From contig CAWFLT010000014.1 of NCBI GenBank assembly GCA_963816795.1, positions 434,001 through 498,000 on the forward strand: a DNA stretch of 64,000 nt, written 5' to 3'. A model generated the notes under the pieces. The model did not search any database. It was given only the letters and a program-made list of their open reading frames with translations, and had not been told where the DNA came from. The position numbers and the translations under genes were made by a program. Shown here piece by piece: positions 7,803 through 19,320 of this stretch (its first letter is position 1; each line of letters opens with the position of its first letter). The stretch is from CAWFLT01 sp963816795 (GTDB lineage Bacteria; Acidobacteriota; Vicinamibacteria; Vicinamibacterales; SCN-69-37).

Positions 7803-8487
7803 CTAGGCCGCCGTTTTCTTGATGAAGTAGTCGACGAGCTCCGACGACGAGTTGTCCATCTCGACGTTGAAGTACTCGAGCCGGCCGGTGAAATAGTTGT
7901 ACATCCACACCGCCGGGATGGCGACGACGAGGCCGAGCGCGGTCTCGATCAGCGCTTCCGAGATACCGGCCGACACCGCGCCGAGGCCGCCCGACCCGGT
8001 GGTCGCGATGCCCTGGAACGCGGTGATGATGCCGATGACGGTGCCGAGCAGGCCGACGAACGGGGCCGTCGCGCCGATGGTCGCGAGCGACGGGATGCCC
8101 TTCTTGAGGTCGTTGGACGTCAGCGCCGCGGCGCGCTGAATGGCGCGGCGCACGGTGTCGACGAGGTCGTCGCGATTGAGCGCCCCGCCGGCGTCGTGCT
8201 GGAACTGGTATTCCTGGAGTCCGGACAAGCACCACCTTGGCCAGATGGCTGTACTGGTAGGTCTTGGCCTGCGACACGGTGAGCGCGTCCTTCAGGCGGC
8301 CCTCCTTGAGATGCTTGGCCACCTGCGGCGCGTACAGCTTGGACTGCTTGCGCGCCTGTGAAAACGTGTAATACCGCTCAATCGCCACACCAAACGACCA
8401 CATCGACATGAAGACCAGGATGAAAGCCACCGCCTTGGCTACCCACCCCATCTGTCCCCACATGTGCATCAGATCCAGATCGCCCAT
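7803..8487 (-). CDS. exbB: ExbB/TolQ/MotA-family proton channel (one frame break)
   Basis: The start MGDLDLMHMWGQMGWVAKAV (ATG at 8485-8487) follows GGAGG at 5 bases. Three membrane helices are visible: VAFILVFMSMWSFGVAI near residue 17, then the long pair SLATIGATAPFVGLLGTVIG and ETALGLVVAIPAVWMYNYF that define the family. The frame breaks near 8222 by one extra base and rejoins at SGLQEYQFQHDAGG. ExbB pentamers conduct protons and drive TonB to energise outer-membrane uptake. It lies between tonB and three exbD genes. Confidence 0.87.
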
Positions 8488-8600
8488 TCCAGCCTCCGAA
8501 AAACGAACCGAGTTGTCGAGAAAGAACGAGCCCCGCGGGTCCTGCTGCCCCGCACCGGCCCAATTGATCTGCCAATCAAACGACCGAGAGTGCGCGCCCC

Positions 8601-9329
8601 CTAGTTCAGCGTGAAGTTCACCGTGACCGTCATCACGACCTCGACCGGCTGGTTGTTCAGCAGCGTGGGCGTGAACTTCCACTGACGAACGGCATCGAGC
8701 GCAGCCTGATCCAGGAGCGCGACCGAACGGAGCACCTTGGCGTCCTTGACGCTGCCGTCCTTGCCGATGATGGCTTCGATGATCACGATGCCCTGGACCT
8801 TGGCGGTCTGGGCGATCTGCGGATACACCGGCGGCACGTTCTTGATCTTCTTGGGTTCCTTGATGTCGCCGCCGACGCGGACCGGCGCCTGGGGCGGCGG
8901 CGGGGGCGGGGGCGGGGCGGCAATGCCGCCAACGACGCCACCGGCCGTGCCGCCGGGAATGCCGCCGGCCACGCCGCCGACCGTGCCGCCCAGACTGTAG
9001 TTGGGCGGGGTCGCCGGTTCAGGCTTGATGTCTTTGGGCGCCTCGATCGGCGCGGCATTGGGGTTGACCACCGCCACCGGCTGCACGACCGGCTGCGGCG
9101 CCGCTGGCGGCGGCGGGGGCGGCGGGGGTGGCGGCGGCGGAGGCGGCATCGCGACGAAGGCCATCACCGACTGCGGCGTCGGCAACATGTCGCTCGCCAG
9201 GAGCGGAATCACGATCAGGGAACCGAGCACCGCCACGTGCGTAATGATTGATAGCGGCACGGTGTACCACTGCTTCGTTCCGACCTTGATAGAGGGGTCG
9301 ACGACGTCTCCGAACATTTCGCGTGGCAC
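8601..9329 (-). CDS. tonB: TonB-family energy transducer
   Basis: A 242-residue protein with an N-terminal inner-membrane anchor (VPLSIITHVAVLGSLIVIPL near residues 24-43), a 14-residue proline run near residue 62 that forms the rigid periplasmic spacer, and Gly/Val repeats (GGVAGGIPGG). The C-terminal TonB domain has the PPVYPQIAQTAKVQG motif and ends VNFTLN. It transmits proton-motive energy to outer-membrane receptors. It is first in the operon with exbB and exbD, and a consensus promoter precedes it. Confidence 0.93.
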   Translation of the reverse strand: MPREMFGDVVDPSIKVGTKQWYTVPLSIITHVAVLGSLIVIPLLASDMLPTPQSVMAFVAMPPPPPPPPPPPPPPAAPQPVVQPVAVVNPNAAPIEAPKDIKPEPATPPNYSLGGTVGGVAGGIPGGTAGGVVGGIAAPPPPPPPPQAPVRVGGDIKEPKKIKNVPPVYPQIAQTAKVQGIVIIEAIIGKDGSVKDAKVLRSVALLDQAALDAVRQWKFTPTLLNNQPVEVVMTVTVNFTLN

Positions 9330-9424
9330 GGTTACCTCCCCGGTTCTTGACGCTTCGTGGTTGGGATCGGCCCGATCCGGCTACCCACCGGCGCGCTTTG
9401 GACGTACCCGGGACGAAGGCCGGG

Positions 9425-9454
9425 ATTATAGTCAGTCCGAAAAAAGCGTGTCAA
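9425..9454 (-). promoter_or_regulatory. Consensus promoter of the tonB operon
   Basis: On the minus strand TTGACA (9454-9449), 18 bases and TATAAT (9430-9425) match both hexamers of the vegetative promoter perfectly. Transcription would begin near 9418, giving a leader of about 90 bases. The rest of the 9330-9533 gap shows no gene. Confidence 0.85.
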
Positions 9455-9533
9455 CGAAGCTCTTCGACACAATTAGACACCAACACGCCAAAAATGGCCC
9501 CGGCCGGGCATCGTCCCGGCCCGATGCCGCGCA

Positions 9534-12024
<2,491 letters not shown>

Positions 12025-12060
12025 GACTCTTGTCTCTCGCTCCCCGCTTGACGTGCTTGA

Positions 12061-12078
12061 TTGGGCCGTTGGGCCCAA
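12061..12078. other. Short hairpin upstream of hppA
   Basis: TTGGGCC (12061-12067) and GGCCCAA (12072-12078) form a 7-bp stem with a 4-base loop, in the gap between the DUF502 gene and hppA. No T-run follows. It may be a leader structure. Confidence 0.45.
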
Positions 12079-12099
12079 AACGAAACCATGAATAATAAC

Positions 12100-12712
12100 T
12101 TATCGAGGCTCAGGCTCGCGTGGCCGCACGCGCAGCCGATCGGGTAGCCCCGTGCCGCCGGTCAGAAACACCCGCAAACCTTGTTCCACCGAAATGTCTG
12201 GAAAACTGGCCCGCGCGAGCGGACAGACCAGGATGTCTCCCAGATAGAGGTGATTTGTCGGCACGTAGACGGCCAACAGCCGTTCCGGTCCCTGCCCGCG
12301 ATCGACCGTGAATTCCTTGGTGAGGAACCCGAGCACGAAGCCACGCGCCTGGTCCTCGACCAGCACCATCCGCTTGAACCCGAACTCGTTGTCTGGCGAG
12401 AACGCCGAGATCAACTGCTTCACCGGCGCGTAGACCGTCTTGAACAGCGGGATGTGCAGCAGCAGCTCGTCCGAGCGTTGCAGGACGCGGCGGCCGAGAG
12501 ACGTTGGTCGCGACCGCTCCGACGCTCAAGATGAAGACCGCGGTGGCCAACAGGCCGAGACCCGGGACGTGCTGACCGACCAGGCGCTCGCCCAGCCCTG
12601 ACGTGAGGTTGTCGGCAAACCGGAACACCCAGACGATGGCGACGACGCTGACGGCCAGTGGCACCGTGACGAAGAAGCCGGTGATGAAGCTGCGTCGCAG
12701 CCAGGTCCACAT
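12100..12712 (-). CDS. DUF502 family membrane protein (one frame break)
   Basis: The family is defined by two N-terminal membrane helices (FITGFFVTVPLAVSVVAIVW near residues 8-27 and LGLLATAVFILSVGAVATNV near 50-69) and a conserved soluble domain: IPLFKTVYAPVKQLISAF, VLVEDQARGFVLGFLT and VYVPTNHLYLGDILV. The function is unknown. One extra C near 12503 shifts the frame; both sides match the family. It is sandwiched between uppP and hppA on the minus strand, and its start is 6 bases after the uppP stop, so cotranscription is likely. Confidence 0.85.
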
Positions 12713-12718
12713 GAGCGA

Positions 12719-13533
12719 TTACCGCGCGGCGAGCCAGACGAACGTCACGAGGGAGAGCGCAATTCGGTACCACGCGAACACGTCCAGCCGATGCGCCGCC
12801 AGGAACTTGATGAAGTACTTCACGGTGAAATAGCCGACGACGGCCGACGTGACCATGCCGACGGCAAAGAGCGCGGCGTCGGACGCGCCAAGCGCCATGC
12901 CGCGCAGTTCCAGCGCCTCCTTGGCGGCGGCGGCGAGAATCGCCGGCACGCTCATCAGAAAGGTGAACCGCGCCGCGACTTCGCGACGCAAGCCCGAGCG
13001 CCATCCCGGCGGCGATCGTCGCGCCGGATCGCGAGACGCCGGGGACCAATGCCAGCGTCTGTGCCACACCGATACCAAACGCCCCGGGCACCGTCAGCCG
13101 CTCTTCCCCGCCCGTGCGCACGCCAATCCGCTCGATCGCGAAGAGCAAGCCCGGCGCCGACGAACAGGGTGACGGCCGCCACCAGCGGCGTCCGCGTCGC
13201 GTGCTCGACGTCGTCCGACCAGAGAAACAGGCCGACCAGCACCACGGGAACGGTTCCGGCGACGACCAGCCAGATCCGACGCCCGTCGGCGTCGGGCGAC
13301 GCCGCAAACGCTCGCGGAACCGCCCGCACCATGCCGAACAGGTCGCGCCAGAAATAGATCACGACCGCCACCAGCGTGCCGATGTGCACGGCGACATCGA
13401 AGGGCAGCCCAAGACGGCCGGCGTCCCAGCCGAAGAACGCGCGCGCGAGGATGAGGTGGGCCGAGCTCGACACCGGCAGGAACTCGGTCAGTCCCTGGAC
13501 CGCGCCGAGCACCGCCGCGGCAACGAGGTTCAC
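12719..13533 (-). CDS. uppP: Undecaprenyl-diphosphate phosphatase (two frame breaks)
   Basis: UppP/BacA recycles the lipid carrier of peptidoglycan synthesis and confers bacitracin resistance. Both active-site motifs are intact: EFLPVSSSAHLIL near residue 17 and PGVSRSGATIAAGMALGL near residue 155. About seven membrane helices are present. The frame breaks near 13150 and 12990 and the three pieces together give about 271 residues, the usual length. It starts with GTG, whose last bases overlap the secF stop codon (GTGA), showing translational coupling to secF. Confidence 0.9.
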
Positions 13534-14522
13534 GGGACGCGAGCTACGAGGCGCGCCGGCCGCGCGGCTTCGACCCCGACGATGCGCTTGGTGGCGGCGG
13601 CGCCCGCGGTGCCCAGCCGCATCCGAACCGGGCTCAGCAGCACGGCGACCGCCGACGCAATGTAAATCGTCGAGTAGGTGCTCGTGACGATCCCCACGAG
13701 CATCGCGAACGCGAAGCCCTCGAGCACTTCGCCGCCGAACAGGTAGAGCGCGAACACGGCCAGAAACGTGACGCCGGCCGTGATCACGGTCCGGGGCAGG
13801 GTCTGGTTCACGCTCCGGTTGATGACGGCGTCCATCGGTTCGTTGCGGCTCGTGCGGAGATTCTCGCGCACGCGATCGAAGACGACGATCTGGTCGTTCA
13901 CGCCGTAGCCGGTGAGCGTCAGGATCGCCGCGATGACGTTCAGCGAGAGCTCGTAGCCGCTGAGCGTGAGGATCGCCAGGGTCACGAGCACGTCGTGCAC
14001 GCTGGCGATCGCCGCGCCGACACCGAAGCTGAGCCGAAAGCGCAGCGCGATGTAGGTCATGATGCCGATGAGCGACGCGATCGTGGCGTAGATGCCCTTG
14101 CGTTGGAGATCCTTGCCGATGACCGGGCCGACGATCTCCTTCTTCAGGGGGATGAAATCGCCGACGTTCGCCTTGCGCAGCGTATCCTCGACGAGCTTGG
14201 CGCCCTCCTCGAGGTTGGCGCCGGTCTCGATCCCTTCCATCATCGGGAGCCGCACCATGATCTGGTTCTCGCCGCGGCCACCGATCTGCTGGACCACCGA
14301 TTCCTTGGTGACCGGCGCGAGCGCGCTGCGGACGACCTCTTCACCGACCGGCTGAGTGAACTGCAGCACGACGATCGTGCCGCCCGAGAAGTCGATGCCG
14401 AGCGGCAACCCGCCGCGGCTGGCGACGGCGAACGCGCCGGCCGCGATGATGGCGACCGACAGCACGAACGCGTGCCACCGCCAGCGGATGAAATTGAAGT
14501 TCTTGTTGGCGAGAATACGCAT
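13530..14522 (-). CDS. secF: Protein translocase subunit SecF
   Basis: A 330-residue RND-type membrane protein with six predicted helices. The N-terminal signature (LGIDFSGGTIVVLQF near residue 41) and the second-half helices (ALRFRLSFGVGAAIASVHDV, LTGYGVNDQIVVFDRVREN) match SecF. With SecD it uses the proton gradient to pull secreted proteins out of SecYEG on the periplasmic side. It follows secD by 18 bases and overlaps the uppP start. Confidence 0.96.
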   Translation of the reverse strand: MRILANKNFNFIRWRWHAFVLSVAIIAAGAFAVASRGGLPLGIDFSGGTIVVLQFTQPVGEEVVRSALAPVTKESVVQQIGGRGENQIMVRLPMMEGIETGANLEEGAKLVEDTLRKANVGDFIPLKKEIVGPVIGKDLQRKGIYATIASLIGIMTYIALRFRLSFGVGAAIASVHDVLVTLAILTLSGYELSLNVIAAILTLTGYGVNDQIVVFDRVRENLRTSRNEPMDAVINRSVNQTLPRTVITAGVTFLAVFALYLFGGEVLEGFAFAMLVGIVTSTYSTIYIASAVAVLLSPVRMRLGTAGAAATKRIVGVEAARPARLVARVP

Positions 14523-14540
14523 GGCGGATGCGGGCCTCCG

Positions 14541-16109
14541 TTAGATGCTCAGTCGCGCGGCGCCCGCAGGCTTCCGCGACAGCAGGAACTCGAACAACGT
14601 CCGCGACACGAACACCGCGGTGAACACGTTCGACAGCAGCCCGAAGAACAGCGTCGTCGCGAACCCGCGAATCGGGCCGGTGCCGAACTGGAACAGGAAG
14701 GCCGCCGAGATCAGCGACGCGATGTGGGTGTCGAGAATCGTCAGGAACACGCGATCGAACCCGGCGGCCAGGGCTTGCCTGGCGCCCTTGTTGGTGGCCA
14801 GCTCCTCCCGGATGCGCTCGAAGATCAGGACGTTCGAGTCGACGCCGATGCCGATGGTCAGGATGAAGCCGGCGATGCCCGGCAGGGTCATGACGGCGCC
14901 GATGTAGCTCATGAACCCGAGCAGAATCACCAGGTTCAGGGCGACGGTCAGGATCGCGTTGATGCCCGCCAGCTTGTAGTACAGCAGCATGAACACGGCG
15001 ACGAAGCTGAGCCCGACCAGCGACGCGATGATGCCGGCGCGAATCGAGTCCCTGCCGAGCGAGGGACCGACCTCGCGCTGTTCGAGCGTATCGAGCGACG
15101 CCGGCAGCGCGCCGGAGCGGAGCACGAGCGCCAGATCCTGCGCCTCCTGCTGCGTGAAGCTGCCGGTAATCCGCGCTTCAGCCTGCGCGATCCGCGACTC
15201 GATGACCGGCGCCGATCGCACGGAGTTGTCGAGGATGATCGCCAGCTGCTTGTTGATGTTCGCTTCGGTCACCCGCGTGAACTTGGCCACCCCTTCGTTG
15301 TTCAGGGTGAAGCTCACGGCCGGCAGGTTCAGCTCATCGATGGTCGGCTTGGCGTTCCGCAGATCCGCGCCCGTGATCGCCGAGACGCGCCGCACGAGAT
15401 AGAACAGCCGCGTCGTGTCGCCCCGCACGCCCGACACGCCAGGCACGATCTCGAGATCCGGCGGCAGCACGCCGTTATAGGCCGAGAGCAGCGACTTCTC
15501 GTCCGACGCCGGGCCGCCTTCAACCAGCTTGATGTGGAGCTGCGCCGTCTGGCGAATCAGCTCCTTCGCCCGGATGATGTCGGTCACGCCCGGGAGCTGG
15601 ACGATGATCTGGTCGCCGGTCGTCCCGTACGGCGCGACGATGGGTTCCGAGACGCCGAACTCGTTGACCCGGCGCTCGATCGTCTGGAGCGCCTGCGTCA
15701 CGGCGTCCTCGCGCGTCGTGCGCTGGACGTTCGGCTTCATTCGGAAGGTATAGGTGCCGCCGACGCCCGTCTCACGGTCGAACGTCGTACCGATCTGCGT
15801 GTCCGCGAGCTGGCGGAACTGCTGATCCCGATCGGAGGGCACGCCTTCGACGGTGAACTCCGTCAGACCGGCGACGCGAACCGATGACACCGGAATCGGC
15901 GCCGTCCGCAGCGCCTCCTGAAACTGTCCCGACGTCGTTTCGGTTTCGGCTTTCACCGCCTCGTCCGTCTTGACCTTCATGACGAGGTGGACGCCGCCCT
16001 TGAGGTCCAGGCCAAGCTTGATCTTCGTCGACGGCGGCATGAACGACCAGACCGCAAGGCCCGTGACCACGACGATGGCGAGTGCTTTCCAGCGGAGATT
16101 CTTGTACAT
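14541..16109 (-). CDS. secD: Protein translocase subunit SecD
   Basis: A 522-residue protein with one N-terminal helix, the signature LGLDLKGGVHLVMKV near residue 33, a large periplasmic P1 region and the five C-terminal helices (ATNKGARQALAAGFDRVFLT between helices). The DxxG/GVDSNVLIFERIREE segment characteristic of RND export proteins is present. It starts 3 bases after yajC stops. It forms SecDF-YajC with its neighbours. Confidence 0.96.
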   Translation of the reverse strand: MYKNLRWKALAIVVVTGLAVWSFMPPSTKIKLGLDLKGGVHLVMKVKTDEAVKAETETTSGQFQEALRTAPIPVSSVRVAGLTEFTVEGVPSDRDQQFRQLADTQIGTTFDRETGVGGTYTFRMKPNVQRTTREDAVTQALQTIERRVNEFGVSEPIVAPYGTTGDQIIVQLPGVTDIIRAKELIRQTAQLHIKLVEGGPASDEKSLLSAYNGVLPPDLEIVPGVSGVRGDTTRLFYLVRRVSAITGADLRNAKPTIDELNLPAVSFTLNNEGVAKFTRVTEANINKQLAIILDNSVRSAPVIESRIAQAEARITGSFTQQEAQDLALVLRSGALPASLDTLEQREVGPSLGRDSIRAGIIASLVGLSFVAVFMLLYYKLAGINAILTVALNLVILLGFMSYIGAVMTLPGIAGFILTIGIGVDSNVLIFERIREELATNKGARQALAAGFDRVFLTILDTHIASLISAAFLFQFGTGPIRGFATTLFFGLLSNVFTAVFVSRTLFEFLLSRKPAGAARLSI

Positions 16110-16112
16110 GGC

Positions 16113-16475
16113 TCAGTTGCTGCTCGACGCGCTTTCGGCCTGGACCACCGGGTCCTGGCCCTCGTAGCCGGCGATCGCGGCACGCGAGACGCGGATTCTC
16201 ACCCGATCGGCGATCTGGATCTGGACGGCCGCGTCCTTCTCCCGGATCTCCGTGACCTGCCCGAAGATCCCGCCGGTCGTGATGACTTTGTCGCCGACCT
16301 TGAGCGACGCCTGAAAGTCCTGAACCTTCTTCTGCCGGCGCCTCATCGGGAGGAGCACCAGCAGGTAGAAAATCAGCAGCATCAAGGCGAACGGAAAGAT
16401 CTGCACCAGGAAGCTGGGTTGCGTCTGGCCCGGCTGGGCCATCGCGACGATGAGTAGCGTCGATACGTCTGTCAT
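16113..16475 (-). CDS. yajC: Preprotein translocase subunit YajC
   Basis: A 120-residue single-span membrane protein: the helix IFPFALMLLIFYLLVLLPM near residues 26-44 is followed by the invariant basic motif (RRRQKKVQDFQASL) and the domain VGDKVITTGGIFGQV. It associates with SecDF. The ATG overlaps the tgt stop codon by one base (TAATG). The order tgt-yajC-secD-secF is the same as in many bacteria. Confidence 0.95.
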   Translation of the reverse strand: MTDVSTLLIVAMAQPGQTQPSFLVQIFPFALMLLIFYLLVLLPMRRRQKKVQDFQASLKVGDKVITTGGIFGQVTEIREKDAAVQIQIADRVRIRVSRAAIAGYEGQDPVVQAESASSSN

Positions 16476-17630
16476 TACTCTGGGTGGCGGCGGGAATACG
16501 TCTCGAGGAACGCTCTCTTCAGCTCTTCGAACCGACCGAACTCGATAGCGTCCCTAATCGCCCGCATGGTGTCAAGGTAAAAGTATAGATTGTGCAGGGT
16601 GTTCAAGGTGGCGCCCGCCATCTCCCCTGCCATGAACAGGTGCCGAAGGTAGGCGCGGGAATGCTGCCGGCACGTCGGGCACCCGCAGTCGGGATCGAGC
16701 GGCCGCGCGTCCTCGGCAAACCGCGCGTGCTTGATGTTGAGCGGTCCCTGGCGCGTGAACAACTGGCCGTTCCGGGCGTTCCGTGTCGGCAGGACGCAAT
16801 CGAACAGATCGATGCCCCGGGCCACGCTTTCGAACAGGTCGGGCGGCATGCCGGTGCCCATCAGATACCGCGGCCGGTCCGCCGGCAGCTGCCCGGCCGT
16901 GTGACCGACGACGTCGTACATGACGTCGACCGGCTCGCCGACGGAGAGGCCGCCAATCGCGTAGGCATCGAAGCCCACCGCCACGGTCCCGGTGATGCTG
17001 TCGTCGCGCAAGTCCTTGTAGGTGCTGCCCTGGATGATGCCGAACTGCACCTGACCGGGATTCGGCCGCGGCACGTCGGGCGCCGATCCGGCCGCGATCT
17101 GCAGGAAGCGATCGCGCCCGCGGCGCGCCCAGCGCAACGTCCGCGCCATCGCCGCCCGCGCCTCGTCGTGCGACGCCGGCCAGCTCGGACATTCGTCGAA
17201 CATCATCGCGACATCCGGACCGAGCCGCGTTTGAATGTCAGCCACCGACTCGGGCGTGAGCTGGCACGCACGGCCGTCCAGATGCGATCGGAAGACCACG
17301 CCGTCTTCGTTGAGCTTCCGCCGTGCCGCGAGGCTGAACACCTGATAGCCGCCAGAGTCGGTCAGGATCGGGCGATCCCATCCCATGAACCCGTGCAGCC
17401 CGCCCGCGCGCGCGATCACGTCGTCGCCCGGCCGCAGATGCAGATGGTACGTATTGGCCAGCACGATCTCGGCGCCAAGCGCGCGGACCTCGGCCATCGT
17501 CACCGCCTTGATCGCGGCGCGCGTCCCCACCGGCATGAACGCCGGCGTCTCGACCACGCCGTGCGCGAGCATCAGTCGCCCGCGGCGCGCGAGACCGTCG
17601 GTGGCGAGGAGGTGGAAAGTCGAAGGACAT
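16475..17630 (-). CDS. tgt: Queuine tRNA-ribosyltransferase (one frame break near the start)
   Basis: Tgt exchanges guanine-34 of GUN-anticodon tRNAs for the queuosine precursor. The catalytic Asp is in LTDSGGYQVFSL, the second active-site region is in ECPSW and GLSVGEP, and the zinc site reads CGCPTC with the distal His in NTLHNLYF. The ATG at 17628-17630 gives MSFDF; an extra C near 17612 shifts the frame before MLAHGVVETPAFMPVGT. It is the first gene of the tgt-yajC-secDF run and is divergent from ddl across a 44-base gap. Confidence 0.94.
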
Positions 17631-17637
17631 ACTGCTT

Positions 17638-17666
17638 TTGCCCTTTGCCTTTTGCCTTTCTATAAT
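17638..17666 (+). promoter_or_regulatory. ddl promoter, leaderless spacing
   Basis: TTGCCC (17638-17643), 17 bases and a perfect TATAAT (17661-17666) stand only 8 bases before the GTG of ddl, so the transcript should begin at or within a base or two of the start codon. The spacer consists of repeated TTTGCC words. Confidence 0.7.
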
Positions 17667-17674
17667 GCGCCCGC

Positions 17675-18832
17675 GTGAAACGTCTTCGCGTCGGCGTGCT
17701 CTATGGCGGTCGATCGGGTGAGCACGAAGTGTCGCTGGCCTCGGCCGCGGCGGTCTACGCGAATCTCGATCCGCAGCGCTACGAGCGGATCGCCCTCCGC
17801 ATCGAAAAGGACGGACGGTGGGTGCTCGCCGATCGGCCGCCCTCGGCCGCATCGGCTGCCGACGTGATCGAACAAACGCGCAGCGAGGCCGCGCGGCTCC
17901 GCGGCGGCCGTGAAGTGTTTCTGCCGCCGCAGCCCGGCGACGAGACGATCGTCATCGTCGACCGCCGGTCCGGCCGCGCCGACGCCGAAGCGGCGGCCGC
18001 GCTCACCGGACTGCACCTCGACGTGGTGTTTCCAGTGCTTCATGGTCCGTTCGGCGAGGACGGGACGATTCAGGGCGTGCTCGAGCTGGCCAACGTCGCC
18101 TACGTCGGCTGCGGGGTCCTGGCCTCGTCGGTCGGGATGGACAAGGCGATGATGAAAGTCGTGTTTCGCGCGCAGGGGCTCCGCGTGCCCGACTGGGTCG
18201 TCGTCCTGCGCCGTGACTGGCTCGCCGATCCCGCCGCCGTGACGGCGCGGATCGAAGCCGCGCTCCGCTATCCGCTGTTCGTCAAGCCGGCGAACCTCGG
18301 GTCGAGCGTCGGGATTTCAAAGGTTCACGGACCGGACGAGCTTGCGCCCGCGGTCACACTGGCCGCCGACTACGACCGCAAGGTCGTCGTCGAGCTCGCC
18401 GTGCCGGACGCGCGCGAGATCGAGTGCGCCGTGATCGGCAACGACGACCCGGAGGCCTCGGTCGCAGGTGAGATCGTGCCGTCGCGTGAGTTCTACGATT
18501 ACGAAGCGAAGTACATCGACGCGCGGTCCCGGCTCGAGATTCCAGCGGTCCTCGACGCCGGCATGCAGAAGGAGGTCGCGCGCCAGGCGATCCTCGCGTT
18601 TCAGTCGATCGACGGCAGCGGCCTCGCCCGCGTCGACTTCCTGCTCAGTCGATCGACCGGTGAGCTCTTCCTCAACGAGATCAACACGCTGCCCGGCTTC
18701 ACGACGATCAGCATGTACGCGAAGCTGTGGGCGGCAAGCGGCGTCGCGTATCAGTCGCTGGTCGAACGGCTCGTCGCCCTCGCGATCGCGCGTCACCACG
18801 AAAAACAGCAGCTCAAGACCAGCGCGTTCTGA
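17675..18832 (+). CDS. ddl: D-alanine--D-alanine ligase
   Basis: A 385-residue ATP-grasp enzyme that makes the D-Ala-D-Ala dipeptide of peptidoglycan. Motifs in order: GGRSGEHEVSL near residue 12, VLHGPFGEDGTIQG near 120, KPANLGSSVGISK near 207, the omega-loop FYDYEAKYID near 272 (the Tyr form of D-Ala ligases, not the vancomycin-resistance D-lactate form) and FLNEINTLPGFT near 336. GTG is the start and is placed 8 bases after the -10 box, so translation is probably from a leaderless message. It is divergent from tgt. Confidence 0.95.
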   Translation: MKRLRVGVLYGGRSGEHEVSLASAAAVYANLDPQRYERIALRIEKDGRWVLADRPPSAASAADVIEQTRSEAARLRGGREVFLPPQPGDETIVIVDRRSGRADAEAAAALTGLHLDVVFPVLHGPFGEDGTIQGVLELANVAYVGCGVLASSVGMDKAMMKVVFRAQGLRVPDWVVVLRRDWLADPAAVTARIEAALRYPLFVKPANLGSSVGISKVHGPDELAPAVTLAADYDRKVVVELAVPDAREIECAVIGNDDPEASVAGEIVPSREFYDYEAKYIDARSRLEIPAVLDAGMQKEVARQAILAFQSIDGSGLARVDFLLSRSTGELFLNEINTLPGFTTISMYAKLWAASGVAYQSLVERLVALAIARHHEKQQLKTSAF

Positions 18833-18864
18833 GGGCTGACTTTACTTTTGCGTGCACTTTGTGC

Positions 18865-18894
18865 TTGACACAGTTTTTCTGTCATCCATAATCT
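18865..18894 (+). promoter_or_regulatory. Promoter of a candidate small RNA
   Basis: TTGACA (18865-18870), 18 bases and TAATCT (18889-18894) form a strong vegetative promoter 33 bases after the ddl stop. No open reading frame starts in the following 170 bases; a terminator follows instead. Confidence 0.7.
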
Positions 18895-18900
18895 ACATCT

Positions 18901-19074
18901 TGCGTGGGAACGACAGGCTCAGCCCATCTATTGGGTACCTCCACTCCGGTGGAGGCGTCACGAAGTTCGACGAACGCTCGGTGGACACGCGTTGAGCCGA
19001 CGGCGATCGTGGCGGCCGTCGTGAGCGCGGGCGAGTAAGACAAAAGGGTGCGGCGTGAGCCGGCACCCTTTTTT
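18901..19074 (+). ncRNA. Candidate structured small RNA of about 174 nt
   Basis: The segment is bounded by the promoter above and a strong terminator (19042-19074) and has no convincing coding frame. It can fold locally: CCTCCAC and GTGGAGG pair at about 18938-18955, GGCTCA (18916-18921) can pair with TGAGCC (near 18993), and GACGGC with GCCGTC nearby. Length and promoter-terminator layout would suit 6S RNA, but I cannot confirm the 6S bubble, so the identity is open. Confidence 0.45.
19042..19074 (+). terminator. Intrinsic terminator of the candidate small RNA
   Basis: GGGTGC-GGC (19046-19054) pairs with GCC-GCACCC (19059-19068) around GTGA, with A4 before and T6 after (19069-19074). Confidence 0.85.
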
Positions 19075-19091
19075 GTTGCTCGACGAGATGT

Positions 19092-19135
19092 CAGGCATCG
19101 TGGATCGATCGCCGCACGAAGGCGAGCGATGCCTG
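19092..19135 (+). promoter_or_regulatory. Structured leader of the micro-peptide gene
   Basis: CAGGCATCG (19092-19100) pairs with CGATGCCTG (19127-19135), and an inner TCGCC/GGCGA stem stacks on it. It lies about 110 bases before the 17-codon gene and after the previous terminator. I see no clear promoter for this unit, so it may be expressed by read-through. Confidence 0.5.
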
Positions 19136-19245
19136 CAACGGAGCGAGGGCGCTGTTCGCGCAGGTTGGCGTGCCAGGAGGCAGCGGCCTTGCGGTGCAGT
19201 TGATAGCCCCGCGAACCACAGCACGTGAAGGGGGGGACACAGACA

Positions 19246-19299
19246 ATGGCAAAGAAGACAGCCAAGGGCGGCAAGAAAAAGGGCGGCAAGAAGCGGTAA
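19246..19299 (+). CDS. 17-residue Lys/Gly-rich micro-peptide
   Basis: The frame encodes MAKKTAKGGKKKGGKKR, a peptide with nine lysines and four glycines that resembles a histone H1-type tail. The ATG follows AAGGGGGGG at about 9 bases, an unusually strong ribosome-binding site, and a T9 terminator begins 21 bases after the stop. This combination argues for a real expressed gene despite its size. A nucleic-acid-binding or ribosome-associated role is a guess from charge alone. Confidence 0.65.
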   Translation: MAKKTAKGGKKKGGKKR

Positions 19300-19320
19300 G
19301 CCAGCCTCGCCCGATACGAA

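Noticed and set aside
13995..15887. A 630-codon open frame on the plus strand antisense to secD and secF
   Set aside because: It is a codon-bias shadow: the GC-rich third positions of secDF suppress stop codons on the opposite strand. Its protein is Arg/Asp/His-rich low-complexity text with no family motif.
18901..19074. Identification of the small RNA as SRP 4.5S RNA or tmRNA
   Set aside because: The SRP GGAAG tetraloop region and the tmRNA tRNA-like ends are absent; 6S stays possible but unproven.
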